Shown in pieces: positions 18,949-27,135 of a stretch of DNA of 64,000 bases. Positions within the stretch are counted from its first letter, which is position 1; each line of letters begins with the position of its first letter. This DNA is from Phyllobacterium sp. T1293 (GTDB taxonomy: Bacteria > Pseudomonadota > Alphaproteobacteria > Rhizobiales > Rhizobiaceae). The stretch lies in NCBI RefSeq assembly GCF_020731415.2, contig NZ_CP088276.1, forward strand, positions 62,001 through 126,000. Direction: 5' to 3'. The notes beneath the pieces were generated by a model. It had not been told where the DNA came from. It saw only the letters and a list, made by a program, of their open reading frames with translations, and searched no databases. A program made the position numbers and the translations under genes.

Positions 18949-19010
18949 GCAAATCCAGCAGTTCCGGGGGTGCCTGAAAATTGTTTCCTGAAATCTATTG
19001 CTGGATTTGC
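18949..19010. promoter_or_regulatory. 12-base inverted repeat between DMT exporter and GlxA regulator
   Basis: GCAAATCCAGCA at 18949-18960 is exactly complementary to TGCTGGATTTGC at 18999-19010, with 38 bases between. One arm ends three bases before the DMT start codon. It can be a pair of regulator half-sites in DNA, or a hairpin in the DMT mRNA leader that covers the ribosome site. Confidence 0.55.
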
Positions 19011-19081
19011 TGCGCTCGAACAGAATGGATGCGTCAATTACATGTTATGTATGCGACACTCGGCTTAAAGGAAGGGTATTC

Positions 19082-20101
19082 ATGCGTGAGCGCTGGATAA
19101 CAGGGCCGGGCCGCCCAAATGGGGAGGCTTTGCAACTGTCAGTTGGTTTCATTTTAGCGCGGCACTTCACGCTAAATGCTTTTGCCAATTTCATTGACGT
19201 TTTGCGACTGGCGGCCGACGAAGGCGATCGCAGCCGGCCAATTCGTTGCGCGTGGAGTGTGTTGTCCAATACGATGCACCCGGTGGCTTCGAGCAGTGGT
19301 GTGATGGTTGAACCGAATGAGCGGCTCGGCGATCCTGGCAAGTTTGACTATATCGCGGTGATAGGCGGACTGATTGACGAGATACCCAATCTAAATTCAG
19401 AATATTTGCGATATCTCCAACGGGCGGCTGCGGCAAAAATACCACTCATCGGTGTTTGTACCGGTGCCTTCGTTCTACATCATGCCGGGCTGATGGATGG
19501 TTATCGCTGTTGCGTCAGCTGGTTTCATCACGCCGATTTCCTGGAGCAATTTGACGGTCTCCGGCCGGTGTCCAATCAGATATTCATTGTCGACCGGGAC
19601 CGACTTACCTGCCCCGGTGGGGCAAGTGCCGCGCATTTGGCCGCATTCCTGGTGGAAAAGCATATCGGCAAGGCACCAGCAACCAAAAGCCTGCACATCA
19701 TGATGATCAACGAAGCTGAGGTGGAAGAATCGCCACAGCCAAGTCCTACGCTTGATTTCAACACCAGCGATCCCTTTGTAAGGAAAGCACTTTTGTTGCT
19801 ACAGCAAAGCTTGGATGCGCCGATCTCTGTTAGCCAGATTGCCACGCATCTGGGCATCAGCAAGCGCCGCCTCGAACGGCATTTTAAACGGGTACTCGGG
19901 ACATCTCCGCAGGCGGCCTTCATAGACATGCGATTGTCGCTGGCGCGTCAACTGATTGAAAATACCGATAAATCATTCACCACCATTGCGGTTGAATGCG
20001 GCTTCTCCGACTCGTCGCATTTCAGCCGGATGTTCCGCCGCCGCTTCGCGAGTACTCCGCGTGAGTGTCGCAAGTCGGCACTGAAACCGACAAACCCATA
20101 G
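19082..20101 (+). CDS. GlxA-family transcriptional regulator (DJ-1/PfpI plus AraC)
   Basis: Regulator of 339 aa with two parts: a DJ-1/PfpI-like domain (about residues 20-200) including the nucleophile-elbow sequence GVCTGAFVLHHAGL, and a C-terminal AraC/XylS pair of helix-turn-helices (about 225-330; ISVSQIATHLGISKRRLERHFKR, then FTTIAVECGFSDSSHFSRMFRRRF). GlxA relatives control use of choline, glycine betaine, carnitine or arginine. ATG 19082 is preceded by AAGGAAGG. It is divergent from the DMT exporter, its most likely target. Confidence 0.87.
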   Translation: MRERWITGPGRPNGEALQLSVGFILARHFTLNAFANFIDVLRLAADEGDRSRPIRCAWSVLSNTMHPVASSSGVMVEPNERLGDPGKFDYIAVIGGLIDEIPNLNSEYLRYLQRAAAAKIPLIGVCTGAFVLHHAGLMDGYRCCVSWFHHADFLEQFDGLRPVSNQIFIVDRDRLTCPGGASAAHLAAFLVEKHIGKAPATKSLHIMMINEAEVEESPQPSPTLDFNTSDPFVRKALLLLQQSLDAPISVSQIATHLGISKRRLERHFKRVLGTSPQAAFIDMRLSLARQLIENTDKSFTTIAVECGFSDSSHFSRMFRRRFASTPRECRKSALKPTNP

Positions 20102-20149
20102 AGTTGCAGTGTCAATCATAGGTGACAAAGGCAAGCGACAATCCGGGCT

Positions 20150-20923
20150 CTATTGTGCGCCTACCGGGCGGGGTGGATAGACCGCCTGCACGGGCCCCGA
20201 TTTGGGCGTGGCAAATATCGCGCCTGTTGCCATATTTGAAATGCCAGCGTGGGATTTTCCGGTAATCAGCATATCTTCATGCACCCAGCCGATCATATCG
20301 GTGGCCGGAACCACAATACGATGCCACTTGCCGGTTTTGCTATAAGAGCGCATTTCGCGTCCCTTCTCGACAGTGCCCGCAGGCGCAGACTTATCCCATG
20401 CCTTGCTCCGCAAGGTCAGCCTTTCGCGGGCATAAACGACTGATGGCATCATGTTGGGCATATTGATGCCGCGTGGTGTCTGGATGACTGCCTTTTCTAC
20501 AGGGCCGACGGAAAGATGCGGGCGTTGCTCCGGCTGTGGTGGCTGCAATTCTGCCCGCTGTACGGGCTTTATCGTTGCGGGTTGCGCGCCGACAGCAACG
20601 GAAGGCCGTGGCACAGGAGCAACCAAAGTGGCGGTACGACTTTTTTCTTGTTCCGGGTCGCTTTTCGCAGGCTGTCTTCCTGTTGCCTCAGGCTTTGCAA
20701 CTGTCGATTGTCCAGTACGTGTAGCTGTGCGCTCGAATAGGCTGGAGAATGTTGTTTGCGATTTTTTGGGCTGCGTTGCCACCCAGATGCTTAAAGCGCC
20801 AACGCCAACGATCACTGCCAGAGCCAATAATGAACCGGTGGAAGACGTCCGCGACGAAGATCGTGAGGATGACCGCTTCGGTGAACGTGACGATGAACGG
20901 GTGCTGCGCTTTCTCGTGGCCAT
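20150..20923 (-). CDS. Membrane-anchored bacterial SH3 domain protein
   Basis: A 257-aa protein with three parts: a cytoplasmic head of about 28 residues made almost only of Ser, Arg, Thr and Lys; one transmembrane segment (about residues 30-50); and a periplasmic Pro/Gln-rich linker leading to a bacterial SH3-like fold (about 165-235: RLTLRSKAWDKSAPAGTVEKG, then WHRIVV and GWVHEDML). Such SH3 folds often bind peptidoglycan, so a cell-envelope role is likely but not shown. No obvious partner lies next to it. Confidence 0.7.
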   Translation of the reverse strand: MATRKRSTRSSSRSPKRSSSRSSSRTSSTGSLLALAVIVGVGALSIWVATQPKKSQTTFSSLFERTATRTGQSTVAKPEATGRQPAKSDPEQEKSRTATLVAPVPRPSVAVGAQPATIKPVQRAELQPPQPEQRPHLSVGPVEKAVIQTPRGINMPNMMPSVVYARERLTLRSKAWDKSAPAGTVEKGREMRSYSKTGKWHRIVVPATDMIGWVHEDMLITGKSHAGISNMATGAIFATPKSGPVQAVYPPRPVGAQ

Positions 20924-21164
20924 ATAGATCCTGCCCTTTTGAGCCCGGTGGTGGTCGAGCTAGGTCAAAGTCGGTTTGATAATATTCGCGAGCGCCGAAT
21001 CGCGTTGTTATCAAACTGACAGGGCTTCCTTGGTATTTCGTTACCGGACCGCAAGCTCCGTGGAAAATCCGGACGGAAGTCTTTAAGGGATATAACCGGT
21101 ATAGGGGCGAAATTGTACGAAGAGACAGATGGAGGCGATGTGCGCCTCGTTTAAGGGAGTTTCA

Positions 21165-22793
21165 ATGGCACAGTTTATCAACAAGAGAGAAAATGTCGTC
21201 ACGGACGCAATAGATGGCATTTTGGCAACCTCGCAGGGTAAACTTACCCGCCTTGACGGCTTTCCGCATATTCGCGTTGTCATTCGCAGCGACTGGGACA
21301 AATCAAGGGTCGCCTTGGTTTCGGGTGGAGGTTCTGGTCACGAACCGGCTCACGTAGGCTTTGTCGGAGCTGGCATGTTAACGGCCGCAGTATGCGGTGA
21401 TGTATTTGCGTCCCCGAGTGCAGATGCGGTTCTGGCCGGTATATTGGCAGTGACTGGGCCTGCAGGCTGTCTTCTCATCGTGAAGAATTACACCGGCGAC
21501 CGGCTCAATTTCGGCCTTGCGGCGGAACGTGCGCGCAGCTTTGGGCTGAAAGTGAACATGGTGATCGTTGATGACGATATTGCGCTGCCAGACTTGCCGC
21601 AGCCGCGCGGAATAGCCGGTACGCTGTTTGTACACAAGATTGCCGGTGCGATGGCAGAAAGTGGTGCAACTTTGGAGACCATCACGCATGCGGCCAAGAG
21701 GGTCATTTCCGGTATAAAAAGCATAGGCATGTCGCTTGATACCTGCTCGGTTCCCGGATCACCCAAAGAGAACCGTATCCCTGCGGGAATGGTGGAACTC
21801 GGTTTGGGCATACATGGTGAAGCGGGCGTAGAGCAGATAGATTACACCGACGCCAAAACGGCGATGGGCGCAGTTGCCGGCAAGCTTGCAGCTCATATGG
21901 ATAACACACCACACGTTGCTCTCATCAATAATCTCGGTGGTACCTCTGTCCTTGAAATGTCGCTACTGGTTCATGAACTGGTCAATTCATCAATTGGCAA
22001 GAACATTTCACATGTTGTTGGCCCGGCAGCCATGATGACTTCTCTCGACATGCATGGTTTTTCTGTTTCCGTTTTTCCTGCGGATGGGTCAGATCTCGAG
22101 GCTTTGGCTGAACTGGTATCGATAACCGCATGGCCGGGCCTTTCGCTGGTTAAGCCGATAGTTATTGCGGCACTGCCGGATGGCCTGATGCCATTGGCCC
22201 CGCTTCCGTCCGATCATAAAGAGACGCGGGAATTGCTCATCAATTGCTGCAATGTGCTTATTTCCGCAGAGCATGATCTGAATGCCTTGGATGCCAAGTC
22301 TGGTGACGGAGATACCGGTTCTACGCTGGCGGGGGCGGCAAGGGCGCTGGTCAAAGCGGTTGATCGTTTACCACTATCGGACCATGCGCAATTGTTGCGC
22401 GCGATTGGTCTGGAACTCAGCCAGACGATGGGCGGCTCATCGGGTGTTCTTCTTGCCATTTTCTTCACTGCGACGGGCGATGCTGCAGCAAACGGTTTAA
22501 CCATGCATGATGCTCTGAAAGCCGGACTGGTGCGCATGCAGGAAATTGGTGGGGCTCACCTTGGCGACCGGACTATGGTGGATGCACTTGCTCCTGCGCT
22601 GGATGCCCTTGGAACAAGTTTGCAATCTGCCGCCCATGCGGCGCGGACAGGGGCTAACCTAACGGCGACACTCGTTCGTGCCAAAGCGGGGCGCGCGGTC
22701 TATATCAATGCCAAGCAACTCGAGGGACATATTGATCCGGGTGCTGAGGCCGTAGCTCGATTGTTCGAACATCTGGCGATCAGTCTAACCTGA
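21165..22793 (+). CDS. dhaK: Single-chain dihydroxyacetone kinase
   Basis: ATP-dependent kinase that phosphorylates dihydroxyacetone (and often glyceraldehyde), feeding glycolysis. At 542 aa it fuses DhaK (residues 1-330) and DhaL (about 355-540), as in the Citrobacter type and not the PTS-dependent three-protein type. Visible are the GGGSGHEPAH loop, H217 (GLGIHGEAG) that binds substrate covalently, and the DhaL metal/ADP loop SGDGDTGSTL. ATG 21165 follows AAGGGAG; an ATG at 21129 is less supported. No glycerol genes adjoin it. A small hairpin follows the stop. Confidence 0.92.
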   Translation: MAQFINKRENVVTDAIDGILATSQGKLTRLDGFPHIRVVIRSDWDKSRVALVSGGGSGHEPAHVGFVGAGMLTAAVCGDVFASPSADAVLAGILAVTGPAGCLLIVKNYTGDRLNFGLAAERARSFGLKVNMVIVDDDIALPDLPQPRGIAGTLFVHKIAGAMAESGATLETITHAAKRVISGIKSIGMSLDTCSVPGSPKENRIPAGMVELGLGIHGEAGVEQIDYTDAKTAMGAVAGKLAAHMDNTPHVALINNLGGTSVLEMSLLVHELVNSSIGKNISHVVGPAAMMTSLDMHGFSVSVFPADGSDLEALAELVSITAWPGLSLVKPIVIAALPDGLMPLAPLPSDHKETRELLINCCNVLISAEHDLNALDAKSGDGDTGSTLAGAARALVKAVDRLPLSDHAQLLRAIGLELSQTMGGSSGVLLAIFFTATGDAAANGLTMHDALKAGLVRMQEIGGAHLGDRTMVDALAPALDALGTSLQSAAHAARTGANLTATLVRAKAGRAVYINAKQLEGHIDPGAEAVARLFEHLAISLT

Positions 22794-22798
22794 AATGT

Positions 22799-22818
22799 CA
22801 GAAGCTGTTCTGCTTCTG
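22799..22818 (+). terminator. Hairpin after dihydroxyacetone kinase
   Basis: CAGAAGC (22799-22805) pairs perfectly with GCTTCTG (22812-22818) over a six-base loop, starting six bases after the dhaK stop. There is no T-run, so it is a weak or Rho-assisted terminator at best. Confidence 0.4.
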
Positions 22819-22880
22819 CATGGTTCACAAGCTGACGTGGTGATCTACAGGACCTTCGAATAGGATAAGTGGTCCATCAC

Positions 22881-22902
22881 TATATCGTGTATTCACGATA
22901 TA
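22881..22902. promoter_or_regulatory. Palindromic operator before the ArsR-type gene
   Basis: TATATCGTG (22881-22889) and CACGATATA (22894-22902) form a perfect nine-base inverted repeat around TATT, about 40 bases before the start codon of the ArsR-type gene. Size, AT-rich flanks and position are what is expected for an ArsR/SmtB repressor box, so autoregulation and control of the downstream ene-reductase are likely. Confidence 0.65.
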
Positions 22903-22940
22903 TATATTGCCTCATCGCGATTCATTCATATCTATCAGGA

Positions 22941-23234
22941 ATGAAAAACGATGAGATCCTCAAAGCTCTTGCCCATCCGGTCCGATTGCAGATTGTCCGC
23001 TGGTTGAAGAATCCTGAGCGTTATTTCTCCAGTCAGGAACACTCTCTCGATCTGGGAGTGTGTGCCAGCCAGTTCTCGCGCTGCGGTCTGTCCCAATCGG
23101 CAGTGTCAGCGCACCTTGCTGTCTTGCAGCGGGCGGAACTGGTTACAATCCGGCGCGTTGGACAATGGGTTTATTACAAACGCAACGAAGACACGATCGC
23201 GTCCTTCCTGCGGGATATGACCGAGATAATCTAG
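22941..23234 (+). CDS. ArsR-family repressor upstream of ene-reductase
   Basis: Winged-helix repressor of 97 aa. The HTH is clear (ILKALAHPVRLQIVRWL, then GLSQSAVSAHLAVLQRAELV and the wing RRVGQWVYYKR). Two cysteines (C41 and C48, in GVCASQFSRCGLSQ) lie just before the recognition helix, a place where modification could break DNA binding. It lacks the ELCVCDL metal motif of ArsR itself. ATG 22941 is preferred for homology, although AGGA lies directly against it, so spacing is poor. It probably senses electrophiles or quinones and controls the flavoprotein 90 bases downstream. Confidence 0.8.
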   Translation: MKNDEILKALAHPVRLQIVRWLKNPERYFSSQEHSLDLGVCASQFSRCGLSQSAVSAHLAVLQRAELVTIRRVGQWVYYKRNEDTIASFLRDMTEII

Positions 23235-23324
23235 CCACATGCCTCCATCTGATCTTGTTGCATCGGTCAGGGCGCCGGTGACAACGCTCCTCCCAAAAAT
23301 TTCGCCCTGAATGAAAGGTCTTCC

Positions 23325-24437
23325 ATGCCTACTCTTTTTGATCCTATCAAAGTTGGTGATATTGAACTCGCCAATCGTGTCGTTATGGCTCCGCTGACGC
23401 GTAACCGATCGCCCAATGCGGTGCCAACCCCGCTTGCTGCAACTTATTATTCCCAACGTGCAACAGCGGGGTTATTGATCACCGAGGCAACGGCAATCAG
23501 TCATCAGGGACAGGGTTACGCCGATGTTCCGGGACTTTATGCCCCTGATCAGCTGGCAGGCTGGAAAAAGGTAACGGATGCTGTGCATGCCGCTGGCGGT
23601 AAGATTGTCGTGCAGCTGTGGCATGTCGGGCGTATTTCCCACAACACGCTTCAACCCAATGGCGCGGCGCCTGTCGCACCTTCTGCAATTACTGCGAAAT
23701 CCAAGACATTTCTGATCAATGCGGATGGCAGCGGAACCTTTGCCGAGACTTCGCAGCCGCGCGCGCTAGATCTTGCCGAGCTTCCGGGGATCATCGAGGA
23801 TTATCGCAAAGCGGCCAGAGCAGCGGTTGATGCGGGCTTTGATGGCGTGGAACTTCATGCCGCTAACGGATATCTTCTTGATCAGTTCCTGCGATCCGGC
23901 AGCAATCACCGCACTGATACCTATGGTGGGTCCATCGAAAATCGCGCACGCTTCCTGTTCGAAGTGCTTGATGTCATCACAAAAGAAATTGGTGCGGGAC
24001 GTACGGGCATTCGGATATCACCGGTGACACCAGCCAATGATTCATCGGACCCGGAACCTCAGCCGCTCTTCACCTATGTGGTGGAAAAGCTTGCCGCCTA
24101 TAAACTTGCTTACGTCCACATCATCGAAGGTGCTACTGGCGGTCCACGGGATTTCCAGCAGGGCGATAAACCCTTCGATTATGTCGCTCTCCGTGCCGCG
24201 TACACGGACGCTGGAGGCCATGCAGCCTGGATGGTCAATAATGCCTACGACCCGGCTTTGGCTGAAACGGTAATTGCAAAGGGTGAGGCAGATCTTGTTG
24301 CTTTCGGAAAACTGCTTCTCGCCAACCCCGATCTTGTTAAACGCCTGCGTGAACGTGCGGATCTTAACAAGCCAGATAACGCAACCTTTTATGGCGGCGG
24401 TGCAAAAGGCTACACCGACTATCCAGCATTGCCTTAG
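23325..24437 (+). CDS. Alkene reductase, Old Yellow Enzyme family (NemA-like)
   Basis: FMN-dependent ene-reductase of 370 aa that uses NAD(P)H to reduce activated C=C bonds, nitrate esters or nitro compounds. The family's substrate-binding HxxN pair appears in LHAANGYLLDQFL, followed by RTDTYGGSIENRARF; PLTRNRSPNAVP and QLWHVGRIS are further typical segments. Length is standard. A detoxification role is supported by the electrophile-type repressor directly upstream. A strong hairpin follows the stop. Confidence 0.92.
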   Translation: MPTLFDPIKVGDIELANRVVMAPLTRNRSPNAVPTPLAATYYSQRATAGLLITEATAISHQGQGYADVPGLYAPDQLAGWKKVTDAVHAAGGKIVVQLWHVGRISHNTLQPNGAAPVAPSAITAKSKTFLINADGSGTFAETSQPRALDLAELPGIIEDYRKAARAAVDAGFDGVELHAANGYLLDQFLRSGSNHRTDTYGGSIENRARFLFEVLDVITKEIGAGRTGIRISPVTPANDSSDPEPQPLFTYVVEKLAAYKLAYVHIIEGATGGPRDFQQGDKPFDYVALRAAYTDAGGHAAWMVNNAYDPALAETVIAKGEADLVAFGKLLLANPDLVKRLRERADLNKPDNATFYGGGAKGYTDYPALP

Positions 24438-24448
24438 GACGCGTATGA

Positions 24449-24474
24449 AGAGCCCCGGCTTGCGCTGGGGCTCT
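24449..24474. terminator. Bidirectional hairpin between convergent genes
   Basis: AGAGCCCC (24449-24456) pairs with GGGGCTCT (24467-24474); the stem extends inward (GGC/GCT with one G-U pair) to 11 pairs with loop TTGC. It lies in the 46-base gap between the convergent ene-reductase and protease genes. No long T-run on either strand. Confidence 0.65.
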
Positions 24475-24483
24475 CCCATCTGC

Positions 24484-26295
24484 TTAGGCCGCGACGCGGA
24501 AATCCGCACTGGTCATGGCCAGCCCGCTGGATACATTGGCAAAGCGGATGGCCGCGGCACTGCCGGTACCGTCACTGTCATATGAGAGTGATCCGTTGCT
24601 GCTGTCATAGAGGATGCGGTCGGAGGCATCCAAGGCCGACGCACCGATGCGGAATGCATCTGCCGAGAGTGGCCCACCGGGAGAAAGCGCTGCAAATATT
24701 GCCGGGTCCAGCCATATTGTATCGTCGGCCACGGAGAAATCCGTGATGGTATCGACATTGAGAGCAGCGCTGAGCGGGTCCTTGAAGTAGAAATTGTCAG
24801 CACCTGCACCGCCAGTCAGGGTATTGCTGACGGCATTGCCGGCAATGCTGTCAGCTCCGCTGCCACCGATGGCATTTTCGATGGTCGCATTGAACGCAAT
24901 GGACACATTGCCCTTCAATCCACCAATATCAGAGAAGGTGCCGTCATGCAGGTTGATGACCTGATTTTGACTGTAACCGGAGGCATCGATCGTATCGTTG
25001 CCCCCGCCATCCCATATACTGAATGCAGGCGTGGTGTTACCGCTGAAATTATAGATCGCACCAGCATTTGTGTTGAACCCATAAACGGTGTCGCCCGAAC
25101 GGGTTGTCATGTTGGCACCGTAGAGCTGCTGCACAGCAAGGATATCATACAGCATCAATGTATCGGGATAGCTGTTGTATGAACTCGTGGTGTTCGATTC
25201 ATCAAAATAGCTCATCACCGAATATTGCTGATCATCCTGCGAGAACTGGGCATTGGCGTCGTAGGTCAGCGACTGCCCTGGCGCCGCATTGTAATCACCC
25301 GGATGAGCCAGACCTACCGCATGTCCGGTTTCATGCAGAATGGCAAAGGCGCTGTAGCTTCCGGTTGGGATGGATGTTGTCGACACGCTTGTGTTGTTGA
25401 GACTTACGTCGCCGGAAATGGCCGTTGTTCCCGGATAATTGGCATAAGCACCCGCCCCATCGCTGTCCGAACTGTAAGCGCCAAACAGCATGGTCGCATT
25501 GTTGGTCGTCCCACCCGGATTAACCTGCGTGAAGGTGATATTGCCAACTTCCGAATATTGCGCAAGCGCCGCCTTGACGGCTGCAATTTGCGCCGTTGTG
25601 AGGCCGATAAAGGGGGTTGCATTGCCGGAGGCGTCGGTCTGTCCGGAATTGCTTGTACGCACGCCCCACGTAACATTTGCGGCGGTGCCGGGTGTGCTCC
25701 ATGAAACGCCTGGTCTGATCAGAGCACCTGCGCCCATCAACTCATCATAGCTGGCCTTGTTCCCTGTTGTGGCCGACAAGCCGTATTGCCCGGTGCCGCG
25801 ATTATCATAGGAACCTGCATCGAGATAATAGGTGCCGGATGTGGTTGCGGTGAAGGTGATGGTTGAGTTCGTTCCTGGTCCTGCATCATCATCAGACGCG
25901 ATTTGTGTGCCGCCGCTGTTTCGCAAAGCGAGATAGGTGTCATCCAGACGGGTGGTGGTTACACCGGTTGCAACCATGGCAAATGTATAGGTCTGTCCGG
26001 CAACGAGATTGACCCTGAACCAGTCATGGTCGCCCTTTGTGCTAACCTGGCCTTGCGCTGTTTTGCCGATAGCGAGTGTGTAGGCCGTGGCCGTGCTTCC
26101 TGCGGCATCGGTTGTTTCAGTGAGACGTGACGGCGAGGCCGCTCCAATTGCCTGCGGGACAATAACAGCCGCCGGCTGGATTGACTGCCCCGACATCAGC
26201 CAGCCGCTTTGCTGCGTTGCTGACGTGTCGGATGCTTTGAAATGAGTGCTCAAATGTTTCTTTTTGTTATCTAGGTACGAACAATATTTACACAT
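24484..26295 (-). CDS. Serralysin-like secreted zinc metalloprotease (M10) with PPC domain
   Basis: Protease of 603 aa. The metzincin zinc motif HETGHAVGLAH gives ligands H321, H325 and H331 with catalytic E322, and the Met-turn is in YSVMSYFDE. Before it, about residues 55-165, is a bacterial pre-peptidase C-terminal (PPC) type domain (DHDWFRVNLVAGQTYTF, then GTYYLDAGSYD). After it come a serralysin C-terminal region with a few RTX-like calcium repeats (GGSGADSIAG, GGAGADNFYF) and a hydrophobic end, so export by type I secretion is expected; there is no Sec signal. ATG 26295 has AAAGGA ten bases upstream. No exporter genes are in the window. The small ORF at 26366 lies just upstream. Confidence 0.9.
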   Translation of the reverse strand: MCKYCSYLDNKKKHLSTHFKASDTSATQQSGWLMSGQSIQPAAVIVPQAIGAASPSRLTETTDAAGSTATAYTLAIGKTAQGQVSTKGDHDWFRVNLVAGQTYTFAMVATGVTTTRLDDTYLALRNSGGTQIASDDDAGPGTNSTITFTATTSGTYYLDAGSYDNRGTGQYGLSATTGNKASYDELMGAGALIRPGVSWSTPGTAANVTWGVRTSNSGQTDASGNATPFIGLTTAQIAAVKAALAQYSEVGNITFTQVNPGGTTNNATMLFGAYSSDSDGAGAYANYPGTTAISGDVSLNNTSVSTTSIPTGSYSAFAILHETGHAVGLAHPGDYNAAPGQSLTYDANAQFSQDDQQYSVMSYFDESNTTSSYNSYPDTLMLYDILAVQQLYGANMTTRSGDTVYGFNTNAGAIYNFSGNTTPAFSIWDGGGNDTIDASGYSQNQVINLHDGTFSDIGGLKGNVSIAFNATIENAIGGSGADSIAGNAVSNTLTGGAGADNFYFKDPLSAALNVDTITDFSVADDTIWLDPAIFAALSPGGPLSADAFRIGASALDASDRILYDSSNGSLSYDSDGTGSAAAIRFANVSSGLAMTSADFRVAA

Positions 26296-26365
26296 AGTGA
26301 TCCAGTCCTTTCTGAGGAACAAAGAGGATATCTAGTTGCGTTCATTGCTACCTTGGATGAGGGGC

Positions 26366-26599
26366 TTACTTACATAATTGTTCGGCTCTCTTGATGGCCT
26401 CATGCAGTACCCGTTTGTTCTCCTCAGGCGAGAGGAGTGGGCTGCCGTCCCTTGCTTCCCGAACCCGCTTCTGTGCCTCCTCGCAGGTGACAGGATTCAA
26501 CGGTCGCTCAGGGTTAACAGGCAATGTTGCCGCTATCTGAGTTGTTGCCAATTGAGTGATGATAAGCGCCCATGCAGCCGGATCATTTCCAAGGATCAT
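26366..26599 (-). CDS. Small protein of unknown function upstream of serralysin
   Basis: A 77-aa ORF, 70 bases upstream of the protease on the same strand. ATG 26599 has a good ribosome site (GGGGAG, eight bases away), while the open frame extends 16 codons upstream without one. The first 25 residues are mildly hydrophobic (WALIITQLATTQIAATL) and could be a membrane or export segment; the rest is charged and helical with two cysteines (VTCEEAQKRV and a C-terminal EQLCK). It does not resemble the beta-barrel serralysin inhibitors I know. An accessory or inhibitory role for the protease is only suggested by position. Confidence 0.55.
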   Translation of the reverse strand: MILGNDPAAWALIITQLATTQIAATLPVNPERPLNPVTCEEAQKRVREARDGSPLLSPEENKRVLHEAIKRAEQLCK

Positions 26600-27135
26600 T
26601 TTTAACACTCCCCAGTGCGTCCGTATTCGATGCGATTTTCGCGCCAAATTGTGTGAGGTTTTTTAAGAAGGCAAATGACATGAGATAACTATATAATACA
26701 TCAAGTTATTATCCATAATATCAGAATTACATTGAAATTAATTTTGAAATATATTCGTTTAGTGAAGAGTTTTAAGTTTTGATGCGTGACATATACTTTA
26801 AGTATACATTCGGTTGTAAGCGATTCCAGTTAAATTGGGTGATTCCAGTGTATAGCGTGGCCCATGTGTGAATTTGCAGTGTGTCGACGTGTTAAGTTTC
26901 AGCGGCTTTGAGCGGCAAGAACGATTTCTTTGGCCATTTGCGTTGACGCGCTTTTGAGGACTTGAATTGTTTTTGGATGGCGGTTAGGAAGCCTCCATAC
27001 AGGACGACCTGTATCGCAGTTTCGTTTGGGGACGGCCCCGTTATCTCAATTGAAGGAGATGATGGTGTCCTGCGACCAACCTCATACTTTCCCCAATACT
27101 GCCGTCGAATGCCCTTTCATCTGGAGGGCGTCATA
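26600..27135. other. AT-rich intergenic region before orphan atpB
   Basis: This 536-base stretch is clearly more AT-rich than its surroundings between about 26670 and 26850. It holds a near-perfect palindrome (26792-26806), a nine-base direct repeat (GATTCCAGT at 26821-26829 and 26840-26848, 19 bases apart) and an open frame running into atpB from 26962 without a ribosome site. No convincing gene seen. It could hold promoters for both flanking genes or a small RNA. Confidence 0.5.
26792..26806. promoter_or_regulatory. Palindrome in AT-rich region
   Basis: TATACTT and AAGTATA flank a single central T, a perfect seven-base dyad. It lies 193 bases before the protease-side small ORF and 330 bases before atpB. 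It may be a regulator site; no known binding motif is claimed. Confidence 0.35.

Noticed and set aside
26962..27135. Longer N terminus for the atpB paralog
   Set aside because: The extra 58 codons have no ribosome site and no likeness to subunit a, while ATG 27136 has GGAGGG and gives the normal length.
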